DNA of 5,221 nucleotides. Origin: an uncultured Lachnospiraceae bacterium (GTDB lineage Bacteria > Bacillota > Clostridia > Lachnospirales > Lachnospiraceae). The stretch lies in contig CAKRNI010000186.1 in the NCBI GenBank assembly GCA_934370915.1, positions 1 through 5,221 on the forward strand, written 5' to 3'. Position numbers and translations under genes: made by a program. Shown here in pieces: positions 1 through 5,221 of this stretch; the first letter of the stretch is position 1, and each line of letters opens with the position of its first letter. A model generated the notes under the pieces. The model ran no database searches. It was not told where the DNA came from and worked only from the letters and a program-made list of their open reading frames with translations.

Positions 1-143
1 GATACCGCCATAAAGGTGTCCATATCCACGTCGAAACCAAGCTGTCTTCCAAACTGTTTTACCAGATCCTCGTCCTCGTAGTATCCGATTACGATGTCAT
101 TAAAATAAGCCGATAATGTAATATCTGTCGTGTTCTTGTTCAT
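1..143 (-). CDS. Unrecognised protein, N-terminal 47 residues (3' end beyond window)
   Basis: An open frame starts with ATG at 141-143 on the minus strand and runs without a stop to the left edge, giving 47 residues that begin MNKNTTDITLSAYF. A GAGGGG ribosome binding site lies at 152-157, about 8 bases before the ATG. A consensus promoter (238-266) lies upstream, so this is a real gene start even though it is short. The visible part is acidic (an EDED stretch near residues 23-26), has no signal peptide or membrane segment, and contains QLGFDVDMDTFMAV near the edge. That last stretch is loosely like the beginning of the GGDEF-like segment in CdaR/PucR-type regulators, but this is a weak impression and I do not assign a function. 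The gene has its own promoter with a possible operator, so it appears to be expressed separately from the upstream pyrC-HAD genes. Confidence 0.75.
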   Translation of the reverse strand, partial: MNKNTTDITLSAYFNDIVIGYYEDEDLVKQFGRQLGFDVDMDTFMAV

Positions 144-231
144 GAAATACACCCCTCATTTCTATATATTCGCCGCCGCTCTTTCTGTCCCTTCACCGGA
201 TCCGTATGCGGCGGACAATGCTCTCCGGGAA
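144..231 (-). other. 5' leader with GC-rich hairpin
   Basis: This is the predicted untranslated leader of the left-edge gene, about 88 bases from the expected transcription start (near 231) to the ATG. It contains a perfect 7-bp inverted repeat, CCGCCGC at 173-179 and GCGGCGG at 208-214, around a 28-base loop that itself holds the palindrome CGGATCCG (197-204). The ribosome binding site (152-157) lies just after the stem, outside it. I do not recognise a known riboswitch class. The stem has no T-run directly after it, so it is not an obvious intrinsic attenuator. Confidence 0.4.
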
Positions 232-237
232 AGCTTA

Positions 238-266
238 ATTATAAGAAAAATCTTCTTATTTGTCAA
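238..266 (-). promoter_or_regulatory. Consensus SigA-type promoter for the left-edge gene
   Basis: On the minus strand the sequence reads TTGACA (261-266), a 17-base spacer (244-260), then TATAAT (238-243). Both boxes match the housekeeping sigma consensus exactly and the spacing is optimal. Transcription would begin near 231 and run left into the gene starting at 143. The region upstream is AT-rich, which would further favour activity. Confidence 0.9.
241..259. promoter_or_regulatory. Dyad in promoter spacer, possible operator
   Basis: ATAAGAA (241-247) and TTCTTAT (253-259) form a perfect inverted repeat with 7-bp arms and a 5-base centre. It fills the spacer between the -35 and -10 boxes and overlaps the -10 box by three bases. 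This is the classic position for a dimeric repressor to block polymerase. The symmetry is seen directly. Its role as an operator, and the identity of any repressor, are inference. Confidence 0.5.
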
Positions 267-308
267 GATGTCTGACAATATTTCTCAGTATTGCTATGAC
301 TTTTTGCA

Positions 309-347
309 ATTTTGAAAGGTACCAGCAGTAAAACCAGCCTTCAAAAT
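309..347. repeat. Imperfect inverted repeat (hairpin) between the HAD gene and the promoter
   Basis: ATTTTGAAAGG (309-319) pairs with CCTTCAAAAT (338-347) to give a 10-bp stem with one bulged base and an 18-base loop. It lies 86 bases after the HAD stop codon and about 43 bases upstream of the -35 box of the next gene. It could end the pyrC-HAD transcript, but the minus-strand sequence after it (TGCAAAAAGTC) has no T-run, so it is not a textbook intrinsic terminator. A protein-binding site for the downstream promoter is another possibility. Confidence 0.4.
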
Positions 348-397
348 GATTTTCCATGGATTTTATTTCATTCCAGATGCATTTAGTTTACATAACT

Positions 398-445
398 TTT
401 CAGAGAAATTGCCTGATGCTGTCGTTCTGAAATTAACTCAGCATC
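398..445 (-). other. Two interleaved inverted repeats at the HAD gene end, possible pseudoknot
   Basis: Two perfect 7-bp inverted repeats interlock: GATGCTG/CAGCATC (arms 439-445 and 415-421) and TTTCAGA/TCTGAAA (arms 426-432 and 398-404). In the minus-strand RNA the order of arms is that of an H-type pseudoknot, with connecting loops of 6, 4 and 10 bases. The first arm is inside the last HAD codons and the stop codon sits in the first loop. The structure could mark the mRNA 3' end or protect it. No poly-U tract follows, so a standard terminator is doubtful. Confidence 0.35.
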
Positions 446-1119
446 TCACCTATCTTTTCCAACGTATCCGCCTCGTAATCCACATACACCCCGGCTGTAT
501 TTTCCTGATGGTGCGGATTGTACCACAGGGTATCGATTCCGGCATTGTTTCCTCCACGGATATCAGAAGTCAGGGAGTCACCGATGATCAGCATGTTCTC
601 CACGTCGTTTCTGCCCATCTTTTCAAAGCAGTAATCGAAATACTCCTGCTGCGGTTTCTGGTATCCGGATTCCTCGGAAACATAGATTCCCTGAAACAGC
701 TTGTCCAGGCCTGCTGCCGCGAGGCGTTTATACTGGGTCTCAGCGACACCGTTTGTAACGATATGAAGCTCATAGCGATCCTTTAAGCCATTGAGAAGGT
801 CCATAGCACCGTCCAGAAGGAACGCGCTCTCATTTAATGTCTGGCGATACAGACTGTCGACCTCCGCGCCATTTACCCTGATTCCAAAGTCACCGAAGAA
901 GTCCTCAAATCGCAGGCTTAACACCTGCTCTCTCGTGATCTCCCCGCGCTCCAACTTCTGCCAGTAGCTTTTATTTAAATGATGATACTTCTGCATGTTC
1001 TCCTCAGTGGCCGGCACGCCGAAATGGGTGAGTACCCGCTCGATGCCGATCCTCTCCGCCTTGTCGAAATCCAGAAGTGTTCCATCCACATCAAAAAGAA
1101 GCACCTGGTATTTTTTCAT
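433..1119 (-). CDS. HAD-superfamily phosphatase, YjjG/YfnB-type pyrimidine nucleotidase
   Basis: This 228-residue cytoplasmic protein has all four HAD motifs. Motif I is DVDGT, with nucleophile D10 and acid/base D12. Motif II is TNG with T122, motif III is K155 in YQKP, and motif IV is GDSLTSD with D181 and D186 as magnesium ligands. Residues 15 to about 90 form a helical cap of the C1 type. The pattern LNKSYW...GEIT...RFE in the cap and the total length match the YjjG family, whose E. coli member dephosphorylates dUMP, dTMP, UMP and non-canonical pyrimidine monophosphates. The ATG at 1117-1119 follows an AGGAG site (1130-1134). The gene begins 24 bases after the pyrC stop, so the two are very likely co-transcribed, which fits a pyrimidine substrate. 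The fold is certain; the exact substrate is inferred from family and neighbour. Confidence 0.88.
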   Translation of the reverse strand: MKKYQVLLFDVDGTLLDFDKAERIGIERVLTHFGVPATEENMQKYHHLNKSYWQKLERGEITREQVLSLRFEDFFGDFGIRVNGAEVDSLYRQTLNESAFLLDGAMDLLNGLKDRYELHIVTNGVAETQYKRLAAAGLDKLFQGIYVSEESGYQKPQQEYFDYCFEKMGRNDVENMLIIGDSLTSDIRGGNNAGIDTLWYNPHHQENTAGVYVDYEADTLEKIGEMLS

Positions 1120-1143
1120 GACTTGTTTTCTCCTGTTCTCTTA

Positions 1144-2418
1144 TCAATCCTTGTATACAATATTTCCACCGCAGATCGTATACTTCACACGGCCGAAAAG
1201 CTTTGTTCCGATAAACGGTGTATTGTGGGACTTGGACGCGATATCAGCGTCTGTGACCGTCCACTCCTCATTCTCGTTAAAGATCACGATATCAGCGTCT
1301 TTGCCCTCAGCGAGATATCCCTTATCAAAGTGATACAGCTTCGCCGGATTTACACACATCTTTTCCACAAGCTGCATGGTGGTCAGGTGGCCTTTCTTCA
1401 CAAGCTCTGTCACCGCAAGGCCAAGCGCCGTCTCAAGACCGATGATTCCGCTCGGAGCTTTCCACACCGGAAGAACTGCCTTTTCCTCCGCGCTGTGCGG
1501 AGCGTGGTCGGTGGCGATCATATCGATGGAGCCGTCCTTGATTCCTTCGATAATGCCCTCACGGTCCTTCGCGGTTCTAAGCGGCGGATTCATCTTCGCC
1601 ATTGCACCATGTTCTAAAACAGCGGTCTCATCTAATGTGAAATGGTGAGGTGTTACCTCAGCTGTCACGTTTGCTCCGAGCTCTTTCGCAAGCTTCACAG
1701 CCTTTACAGATGTGGCGGAGCTGATATGCTGGATATTGACTGACGCGCCTGTGTGCAGGGCGATCATACAGTCGCGGGCAACAAGAGAATCCTCAGCAAG
1801 TGCCGGGGAACCTGTAATTCCAAACTCCTTTGCAACTGCACCTGCGTTGATTCCGTTCTCGGAGATGAATGCCGGATCTTCCTCATGGAAGCTCAGCGGT
1901 ACATTTAACTCTTTCGCCTTCTTCATGGCCTCGTAGACGAGTTTCTCGTTCATCAGCGGGATTCCATCGTCTGTGAATCCAACGGCTCCTGCCGCCTTTA
2001 AGGCGTCCATATCCGTGAGCTCCTGACCCTTCATTCCAACGGAAACGCAGGCAGCCGGAAGAACATTGATCCCTGTCTTCTTTCCTTCTTCGATGATATA
2101 TTTTACGGTCTCCACGTTATCTACCGGCGGTTTTGTATTTGCCATGGTGACAACCGTTGTGTATCCGCCCTTTTTCGCTGCGGCGGAGCCTGTCTGGATG
2201 TCCTCTTTGTATGTAAGTCCCGGATCGCGGAAGTGAACATGGACGTCAATGAGGCCCGGTGCTACGACACAGCCGTCTGCGTCGATCACCTGCTCATAGC
2301 TTCCGTCATCTTCCACTTTTCCGATGGTCTTTATCTTCCCGCCCTCTATGACAACGTCCAGAATCTCGTCGGTATTGCTCTTTGCGTCTACTACTCGTCC
2401 GTTTTTAATCAGAATCAT
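1144..2418 (-). CDS. pyrC: Dihydroorotase, class I (PyrC)
   Basis: This is the third enzyme of de novo pyrimidine synthesis, cyclising carbamoyl-aspartate to dihydroorotate. The 424-residue protein has the usual length of the class I bacterial enzyme. It carries every metal ligand of the two-zinc amidohydrolase centre: H60 and H62 in DVHVHFRDPG, D151 in FTDDG, H178 in FHEE, H231 in QHISS, and D304 in ATDHAPH. R64, N94 (MANTKPP) and N277 (KMNPP) fit the substrate-binding residues known from the Bacillus enzymes. The mobile catalytic loop follows D304. The ATG at 2416-2418 is preceded by GGAGGAG (2424-2430), a strong ribosome binding site. The HAD nucleotidase follows after 24 bases. No other pyr gene is visible, so the locus is not a full pyr operon here, and no PyrR-type attenuator is apparent upstream. 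Confidence 0.97.
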   Translation of the reverse strand: MILIKNGRVVDAKSNTDEILDVVIEGGKIKTIGKVEDDGSYEQVIDADGCVVAPGLIDVHVHFRDPGLTYKEDIQTGSAAAKKGGYTTVVTMANTKPPVDNVETVKYIIEEGKKTGINVLPAACVSVGMKGQELTDMDALKAAGAVGFTDDGIPLMNEKLVYEAMKKAKELNVPLSFHEEDPAFISENGINAGAVAKEFGITGSPALAEDSLVARDCMIALHTGASVNIQHISSATSVKAVKLAKELGANVTAEVTPHHFTLDETAVLEHGAMAKMNPPLRTAKDREGIIEGIKDGSIDMIATDHAPHSAEEKAVLPVWKAPSGIIGLETALGLAVTELVKKGHLTTMQLVEKMCVNPAKLYHFDKGYLAEGKDADIVIFNENEEWTVTDADIASKSHNTPFIGTKLFGRVKYTICGGNIVYKD

Positions 2419-2551
2419 CTTAGCTCCTCCTGTTTTATCTGTTTCTATGTTTCCTATCTCTGACCGGCTGCTATTTTTCCAGTGAGAACAGTTTCCGTCA
2501 TTTCTGCCTGATGTGTGAATTTTTCATATATCTGGCTGTCGGACCTTTTCA
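2419..2551. other. Intergenic gap before pyrC
   Basis: This 133-base spacer is the longest gap in the run of genes from 5221 down to 433. It contains the pyrC ribosome binding site at its left end. I see no convincing -35/-10 pair, no stem with a T-run to end the glyoxalase transcript, and no PyrR-binding-like leader. A weak 5-bp stem (ACTGG/CCGGT around 2463-2483) has no downstream T-run. A pyrC promoter of non-consensus type remains possible. Confidence 0.5.
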
Positions 2552-2926
2552 TTATTTTCTTGTCGGCACAATCTCCAGCCAGTAATTATCCGGATCTGTG
2601 ATAAAGTAGATCCCCATCTTCTCATTTTCAAAGCAGATGCATCCCATCTCTTTGTGCTTTGCGTGAGCCGCCTCGAAATCATCTACCCGGAATGCAAGAT
2701 GGAACTCGTTGTCTCCAAGATCATAGTGATCCTTCTCCCAGTCCCTGAGCCATGTGAGCTCCAGCTGGTGCGGTGTCACGCCGTCTCCAAGGTAAACCAG
2801 GATAAAGTTCCCGTCCGCCGCTTCTTTTCTTCTTACTTCCTTTAATCCAAGAGCTTCCTCATAGAATTTTAAGGACTTGTCAAGATCTGTTACATTAAAA
2901 TTGTTGTGCGCAAATGTGAATTTCAT
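2552..2926 (-). CDS. Glyoxalase I-like VOC-family protein
   Basis: A 124-residue cytoplasmic protein of the vicinal oxygen chelate fold, built from two beta-alpha-beta-beta-beta modules (about residues 3-58 and 72-121). The four metal ligands of glyoxalase I are all in place: H7 (FAHNNF), E56 (QLELTW), H76 (EFHLAF) and E118 (YWLEIV). The stretches LDKSLKFYEEALGL and TDPDNYWLEI are typical of lactoylglutathione lyase. If active it would isomerise the hemithioacetal of methylglyoxal and a thiol; glutathione is often absent in Clostridia, so the natural thiol is uncertain. It is about ten residues shorter than E. coli GloA. The ATG at 2924-2926 follows AGGAG at 2933-2937, six bases away. The gene starts 33 bases after the membrane-protein stop, suggesting co-transcription. 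Confidence 0.88.
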   Translation of the reverse strand: MKFTFAHNNFNVTDLDKSLKFYEEALGLKEVRRKEAADGNFILVYLGDGVTPHQLELTWLRDWEKDHYDLGDNEFHLAFRVDDFEAAHAKHKEMGCICFENEKMGIYFITDPDNYWLEIVPTRK

Positions 2927-2959
2927 GGTGTTCTCCTCTCAATTTATACTTGTTTCATA

Positions 2960-4183
2960 TTACAATGTCGGGGACAAAAGAATCCCTGTATAATTATGCA
3001 AAATGTCATCCGGCTGGATTGCGTCCGATACCATGGAAATTTCAAGCTTATACTCTGTTCCCTCTTCGCCAATCGAGCCATGTACCGGTACATACCGGTC
3101 AAAGCAGACATTTTGTTTTTTCTTTGTTGTGACAATTAGAGCAACGTACTCTTCGGTTGTCAGAAGCTTGTAGTAAACATCTTCTTCCGGGAATGTATTT
3201 CTCGCCCGGTCGATCATATCTGCATAGCTGTAATTTTCTGATCCATCAGCAGAACCGGGCCTTTTTTCGTTGATCGCAGCCTGCAGTTTTTCTAAAACAG
3301 CTGCCGTCCTTGCCTCATTTTTCCTTTGTTCGATTTCTGACGCAATACTCACCTGCAGTGAAATGATCAGCACGATTCCTGTCATGCCGGCTATGGTCGT
3401 CAACCATACAGCGATTATCTTTGATTTCTTTCTCTTCTCTTCCTCTCTTGTAAGCCGGATACAGGAAAATTCTTTTACAAAGGAGGACTGATTTTCATTT
3501 CCGTAAGCAATAATGGCATCTATTGTGTCATATCCCTTTTCAACACTGTACTTTCTCCGGACATCATACTCTGAATAAAACTTTTCCATCCTATCGTAGA
3601 AGCGCGGAAACCATCCTGTGTACCGCTTCCTTCGAATGAAAAATACGCTGATTCCGCCAATAAGGATCGTAAAATATCCGACTCCTATCACCCCGTAATA
3701 GAGACCGTCTATTTTCGATGCCTGTTTTTCCGGCAATATGGCAAGAAAATGATACTCACCATCCGTTTCCTTCTCCCAGTATGTCTGAAGCCTGTTTCCA
3801 TAAGAATACTTTACCGGATCCATTCCAAGTTCCGCAAGTGTATACTGTACATGCTCACCTTTATTCGGATCTTTCAGACGCAATGACTGTCCATCTTCCT
3901 GGACAACTGCAATGACTTTCTTTTTTCCTGTGAGTTTATAGCCTGTTATGCTTTGAAAAGGATCATACAGCCCAGGGCCGAAAAACCATGCCAATGATAA
4001 AATCATATAAACAACGAACAGTGTTAAGAGTTCTTTCCACACGTTATATTTCAATGACTTCTCTATCATTTCTTTTTCGTACTCCGGAATTCCAGGTAAT
4101 GTAATATACCAGGAAGCAAACCGTTCTCTTTTCGCCTCTTCATCCTGCACTTTTCTGATATTCATCGAGGTCGCAGGCTGCAT
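2960..4183 (-). CDS. Membrane protein of unknown function, three predicted helices
   Basis: I do not recognise this 407-residue protein. It has three strong hydrophobic segments at about 51-73, 161-183 and 256-279. Basic clusters at 182-187 (IRRKRY) and 250-255 (KRKKSK), together with the charged N-terminus, predict that the N-terminus and the 184-255 loop are cytoplasmic. The 74-160 segment and the 280-407 C-terminal domain would then be outside. The 74-160 segment (TGKKKVIAVVQEDGQS onward) looks like a small beta-rich domain. Residues 282-307 are charged and probably helical, just outside TM3. There is no cleavable signal peptide and no obvious catalytic motif. The start at 4181-4183 is chosen because AGGGGG (4190-4195) lies six bases upstream; a start at 4261 would overlap the previous gene by 65 bases. 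The gene looks more AT-rich than its neighbours. Confidence 0.85.
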   Translation of the reverse strand: MQPATSMNIRKVQDEEAKRERFASWYITLPGIPEYEKEMIEKSLKYNVWKELLTLFVVYMILSLAWFFGPGLYDPFQSITGYKLTGKKKVIAVVQEDGQSLRLKDPNKGEHVQYTLAELGMDPVKYSYGNRLQTYWEKETDGEYHFLAILPEKQASKIDGLYYGVIGVGYFTILIGGISVFFIRRKRYTGWFPRFYDRMEKFYSEYDVRRKYSVEKGYDTIDAIIAYGNENQSSFVKEFSCIRLTREEEKRKKSKIIAVWLTTIAGMTGIVLIISLQVSIASEIEQRKNEARTAAVLEKLQAAINEKRPGSADGSENYSYADMIDRARNTFPEEDVYYKLLTTEEYVALIVTTKKKQNVCFDRYVPVHGSIGEEGTEYKLEISMVSDAIQPDDILHNYTGILLSPTL

Positions 4184-4189
4184 TTTATT

Positions 4190-4195
4190 CCCCCT
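4190..4195 (-). promoter_or_regulatory. Ribosome binding site fixing the membrane-protein start
   Basis: AGGGGG on the minus strand, six bases before the ATG at 4181-4183. It sits in the 13-base gap right after the hydrolase stop codon (4197-4199). This supports a 407-residue product instead of a 433-residue one. Confidence 0.75.
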
Positions 4196-4196
4196 C

Positions 4197-4892
4197 TCAG
4201 ATCTCCCAGCTTTCTCCCTCTTCATGGATCTCAACGATCCTGTCGCGGTATCCTGTCGCACAGGCCAGCTGTTTCAGCCGCTCCGCCACATCGTATTCCC
4301 CCCAGAAATGCATCGGGAAAATATGTTTCGCGTCGACTTCCTTCACGAAATCATCGATCCCCAGGTAAAAATATTCACCGAGTCTCGGATCCAACGGCAG
4401 GAACGCAATATCCGCCGTCCGCCCGTGCATCTTCGAGATCTCTTCCCGGTACGCCTTCGTCATGTTCTTATTCCACTGCGGATCTTCCCCGTCCCAGTAC
4501 CAGTGATTCAGATCGCCTGCATGGTAGATCGCCAGACCATCCACACTGCACCAGAACGCGACACCCTCATCCGTGGACTTAAATCCCTCGACCTTCAGCG
4601 TCCCATCATCCAGCACCTGTCCCGGATTTAAAAATTCTGTCTTTCCTTTACAAGATTCCGGAACCCGCTTACTCCAGATATCAAATGCCAGAATATAATG
4701 GATCTTCGGATATTTCTCCTCCAGTTCAAAGATCACCTTTGAAAAGTGGTCCGGGTGTCTGTGGCTGGCGAACACATAGAGCGGCTTCTTCTCTGAAAGC
4801 TCCGGCAGTTTTCCCTGAAAATAGTCAAACAACAGATATACCGATTCCGTCTCCACAAGAAATGCGCTGTGATGAATGTATGTGATCTTCAT
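4197..4892 (-). CDS. Metallo-beta-lactamase-fold hydrolase, UlaG-like group
   Basis: This 231-residue protein has no signal peptide and is likely cytoplasmic. The metal signature ASHRHPDHF gives H44, H46, D48 and H49. The strand motif YHAGDLNHW supplies D127 (with H124 adjacent), and PMHF supplies H195. This places it with the MBL-fold hydrolases related to L-ascorbate-6-phosphate lactonase and the compact Lactamase_B_3-like proteins. The usual third-motif histidine is not evident: the matching place reads FKSTDEGVAF (about 104-113), a variant I associate with a recurring subgroup of such proteins. The substrate cannot be told from sequence. The ATG at 4890-4892 is three bases after the stop of the zinc-ribbon gene, and its AGAGG site lies within that gene's end, so translation is probably coupled. 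Confidence 0.88.
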   Translation of the reverse strand: MKITYIHHSAFLVETESVYLLFDYFQGKLPELSEKKPLYVFASHRHPDHFSKVIFELEEKYPKIHYILAFDIWSKRVPESCKGKTEFLNPGQVLDDGTLKVEGFKSTDEGVAFWCSVDGLAIYHAGDLNHWYWDGEDPQWNKNMTKAYREEISKMHGRTADIAFLPLDPRLGEYFYLGIDDFVKEVDAKHIFPMHFWGEYDVAERLKQLACATGYRDRIVEIHEEGESWEI

Positions 4893-4895
4893 GTC

Positions 4896-5221
4896 TTAAA
4901 ACCTCTTTCCGCACTTCGGGCAATATTCAAAATTTTCCTTCGTCTCGTAGCCACAGTTTGAACACCGCTTCACCGGCACATCCCAGGCCGGGGCATCATG
5001 CCCCTCGGAGACAAGGGTAAGGTCTTCCTCCCGGATCGACACATCCTCTCCCGCGGCAATCCGCTTTCCGACTTCCTCGTCCAGCTGGTAAACGGTCCCG
5101 CAGCAGCTTGTCTTCACATAATATTTCCGTCCCCATTTAAAGATCGGAATAAAGAAAAAGGACAGGCACATATAGGTCATAAACACCTGATACCGTCCAT
5201 ATCTCCCGCAGCGGCCACAGA
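4896..5221 (-). CDS. Zinc-ribbon protein, two cysteine clusters (5' end beyond window)
   Basis: The frame is open to the right edge. 107 residues are visible, starting CGRCGRYGRYQVFMTYM, and the true start lies outside. A GTG at 5184-5186 is in frame but is probably internal, since the residues before it are a zinc-ribbon half. Cysteines 1 and 4 with the CCG at 39-41 form the first metal site, around a hydrophobic stretch (FFFIPIF, about 21-27). A second ribbon ends the protein: C86-x2-C89 and C100-x2-C103 (RCSNCGY...YCPKCGKRF). This arrangement resembles the zinc_ribbon_15 family (PF17032), small proteins of unknown role common in Firmicutes; that match is from memory. The stop (4896-4898) is three bases before the hydrolase ATG, so both are likely made together. 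Confidence 0.85.
   Translation of the reverse strand, partial: CGRCGRYGRYQVFMTYMCLSFFFIPIFKWGRKYYVKTSCCGTVYQLDEEVGKRIAAGEDVSIREEDLTLVSEGHDAPAWDVPVKRCSNCGYETKENFEYCPKCGKRF

Noticed and set aside
130..315. 61-codon plus-strand open frame over the promoter region
   Set aside because: It runs through the consensus promoter and leader of the opposite-strand gene and has no ribosome binding site or recognisable product.
346..786. 146-codon plus-strand open frame
   Set aside because: It is antisense to the HAD gene, lacks a ribosome binding site, and its protein looks like a shadow of the coding strand.
979..1617. 212-codon open frame on the plus strand
   Set aside because: It lies opposite the well-supported pyrC and HAD genes, its product has no recognisable domain, and it is explained by the codon pattern of the true strand.
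2463..2483. Weak stem ACTGG/CCGGT as a terminator before pyrC
   Set aside because: Only 5 bp including one G-T pair and no following T-run.
2943..2971. Possible promoter CCGACA-N17-TATAAA before the glyoxalase gene
   Set aside because: The -35 box is poor, and transcription would begin about at the ribosome binding site, leaving almost no leader for initiation.
4184..4261. Longer start for the membrane protein at 4261, adding 26 residues
   Set aside because: It would overlap the hydrolase gene by 65 bases, its extra residues are a basic, low-information stretch typical of an out-of-frame shadow, and a good ribosome binding site sits before the ATG at 4183.
4224..4631. 135-codon plus-strand open frame opposite the MBL hydrolase
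   Set aside because: Rich in proline, arginine and valine with no domain pattern; the opposite strand carries intact catalytic motifs.

Overview
The window looks like ordinary chromosomal DNA from an anaerobic Firmicute, most likely a gut Lachnospiraceae or related Clostridia. This rests on the moderate G+C, strong GGAGG-type ribosome binding sites, a consensus SigA-type promoter, and the character of the dihydroorotase and zinc-ribbon proteins. No direct taxonomic marker is present, so the assignment is an inference.

All seven recognisable genes lie on the minus strand and are read from right to left. In order of transcription they are: a zinc-ribbon protein whose 5' end is cut by the right edge (4896-5221); a metallo-beta-lactamase-fold hydrolase (4197-4892); a three-helix membrane protein of unknown function (2960-4183); a small glyoxalase I-like VOC protein (2552-2926); class I dihydroorotase PyrC (1144-2418); a HAD phosphatase of the YjjG pyrimidine nucleotidase type (433-1119); and the first 47 codons of an unrecognised protein that leaves the window at the left edge (1-143). 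The first four genes are separated by only 3, 13 and 33 bases, and pyrC and the HAD gene by 24 bases. The 133-base gap before pyrC shows no clear promoter or terminator, so one long transcript or two adjacent ones are both possible.

The 289-base stretch 144-432 holds most of the regulatory structure. Just after the HAD stop codon are two interleaved inverted repeats (398-445) that could form a pseudoknot. Next is an imperfect hairpin (309-347). After it comes an exact TTGACA-N17-TATAAT promoter (238-266) whose spacer and -10 box carry a 7-bp-arm dyad resembling an operator. Last is a leader of about 88 bases with a GC-rich stem, leading into the left-edge gene. That gene is therefore an independently controlled unit.

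Functionally, pyrC (de novo pyrimidine synthesis) and the YjjG-like phosphatase (removal of pyrimidine nucleoside monophosphates, especially non-canonical ones) form a sensible pair. The remaining genes are general detoxification or hydrolase genes and unknowns. I see no mobile element, CRISPR array, tRNA, rRNA or defence system, and nothing that clearly qualifies as a new biological system. The least explained items are the membrane protein and the regulatory architecture at 144-445.
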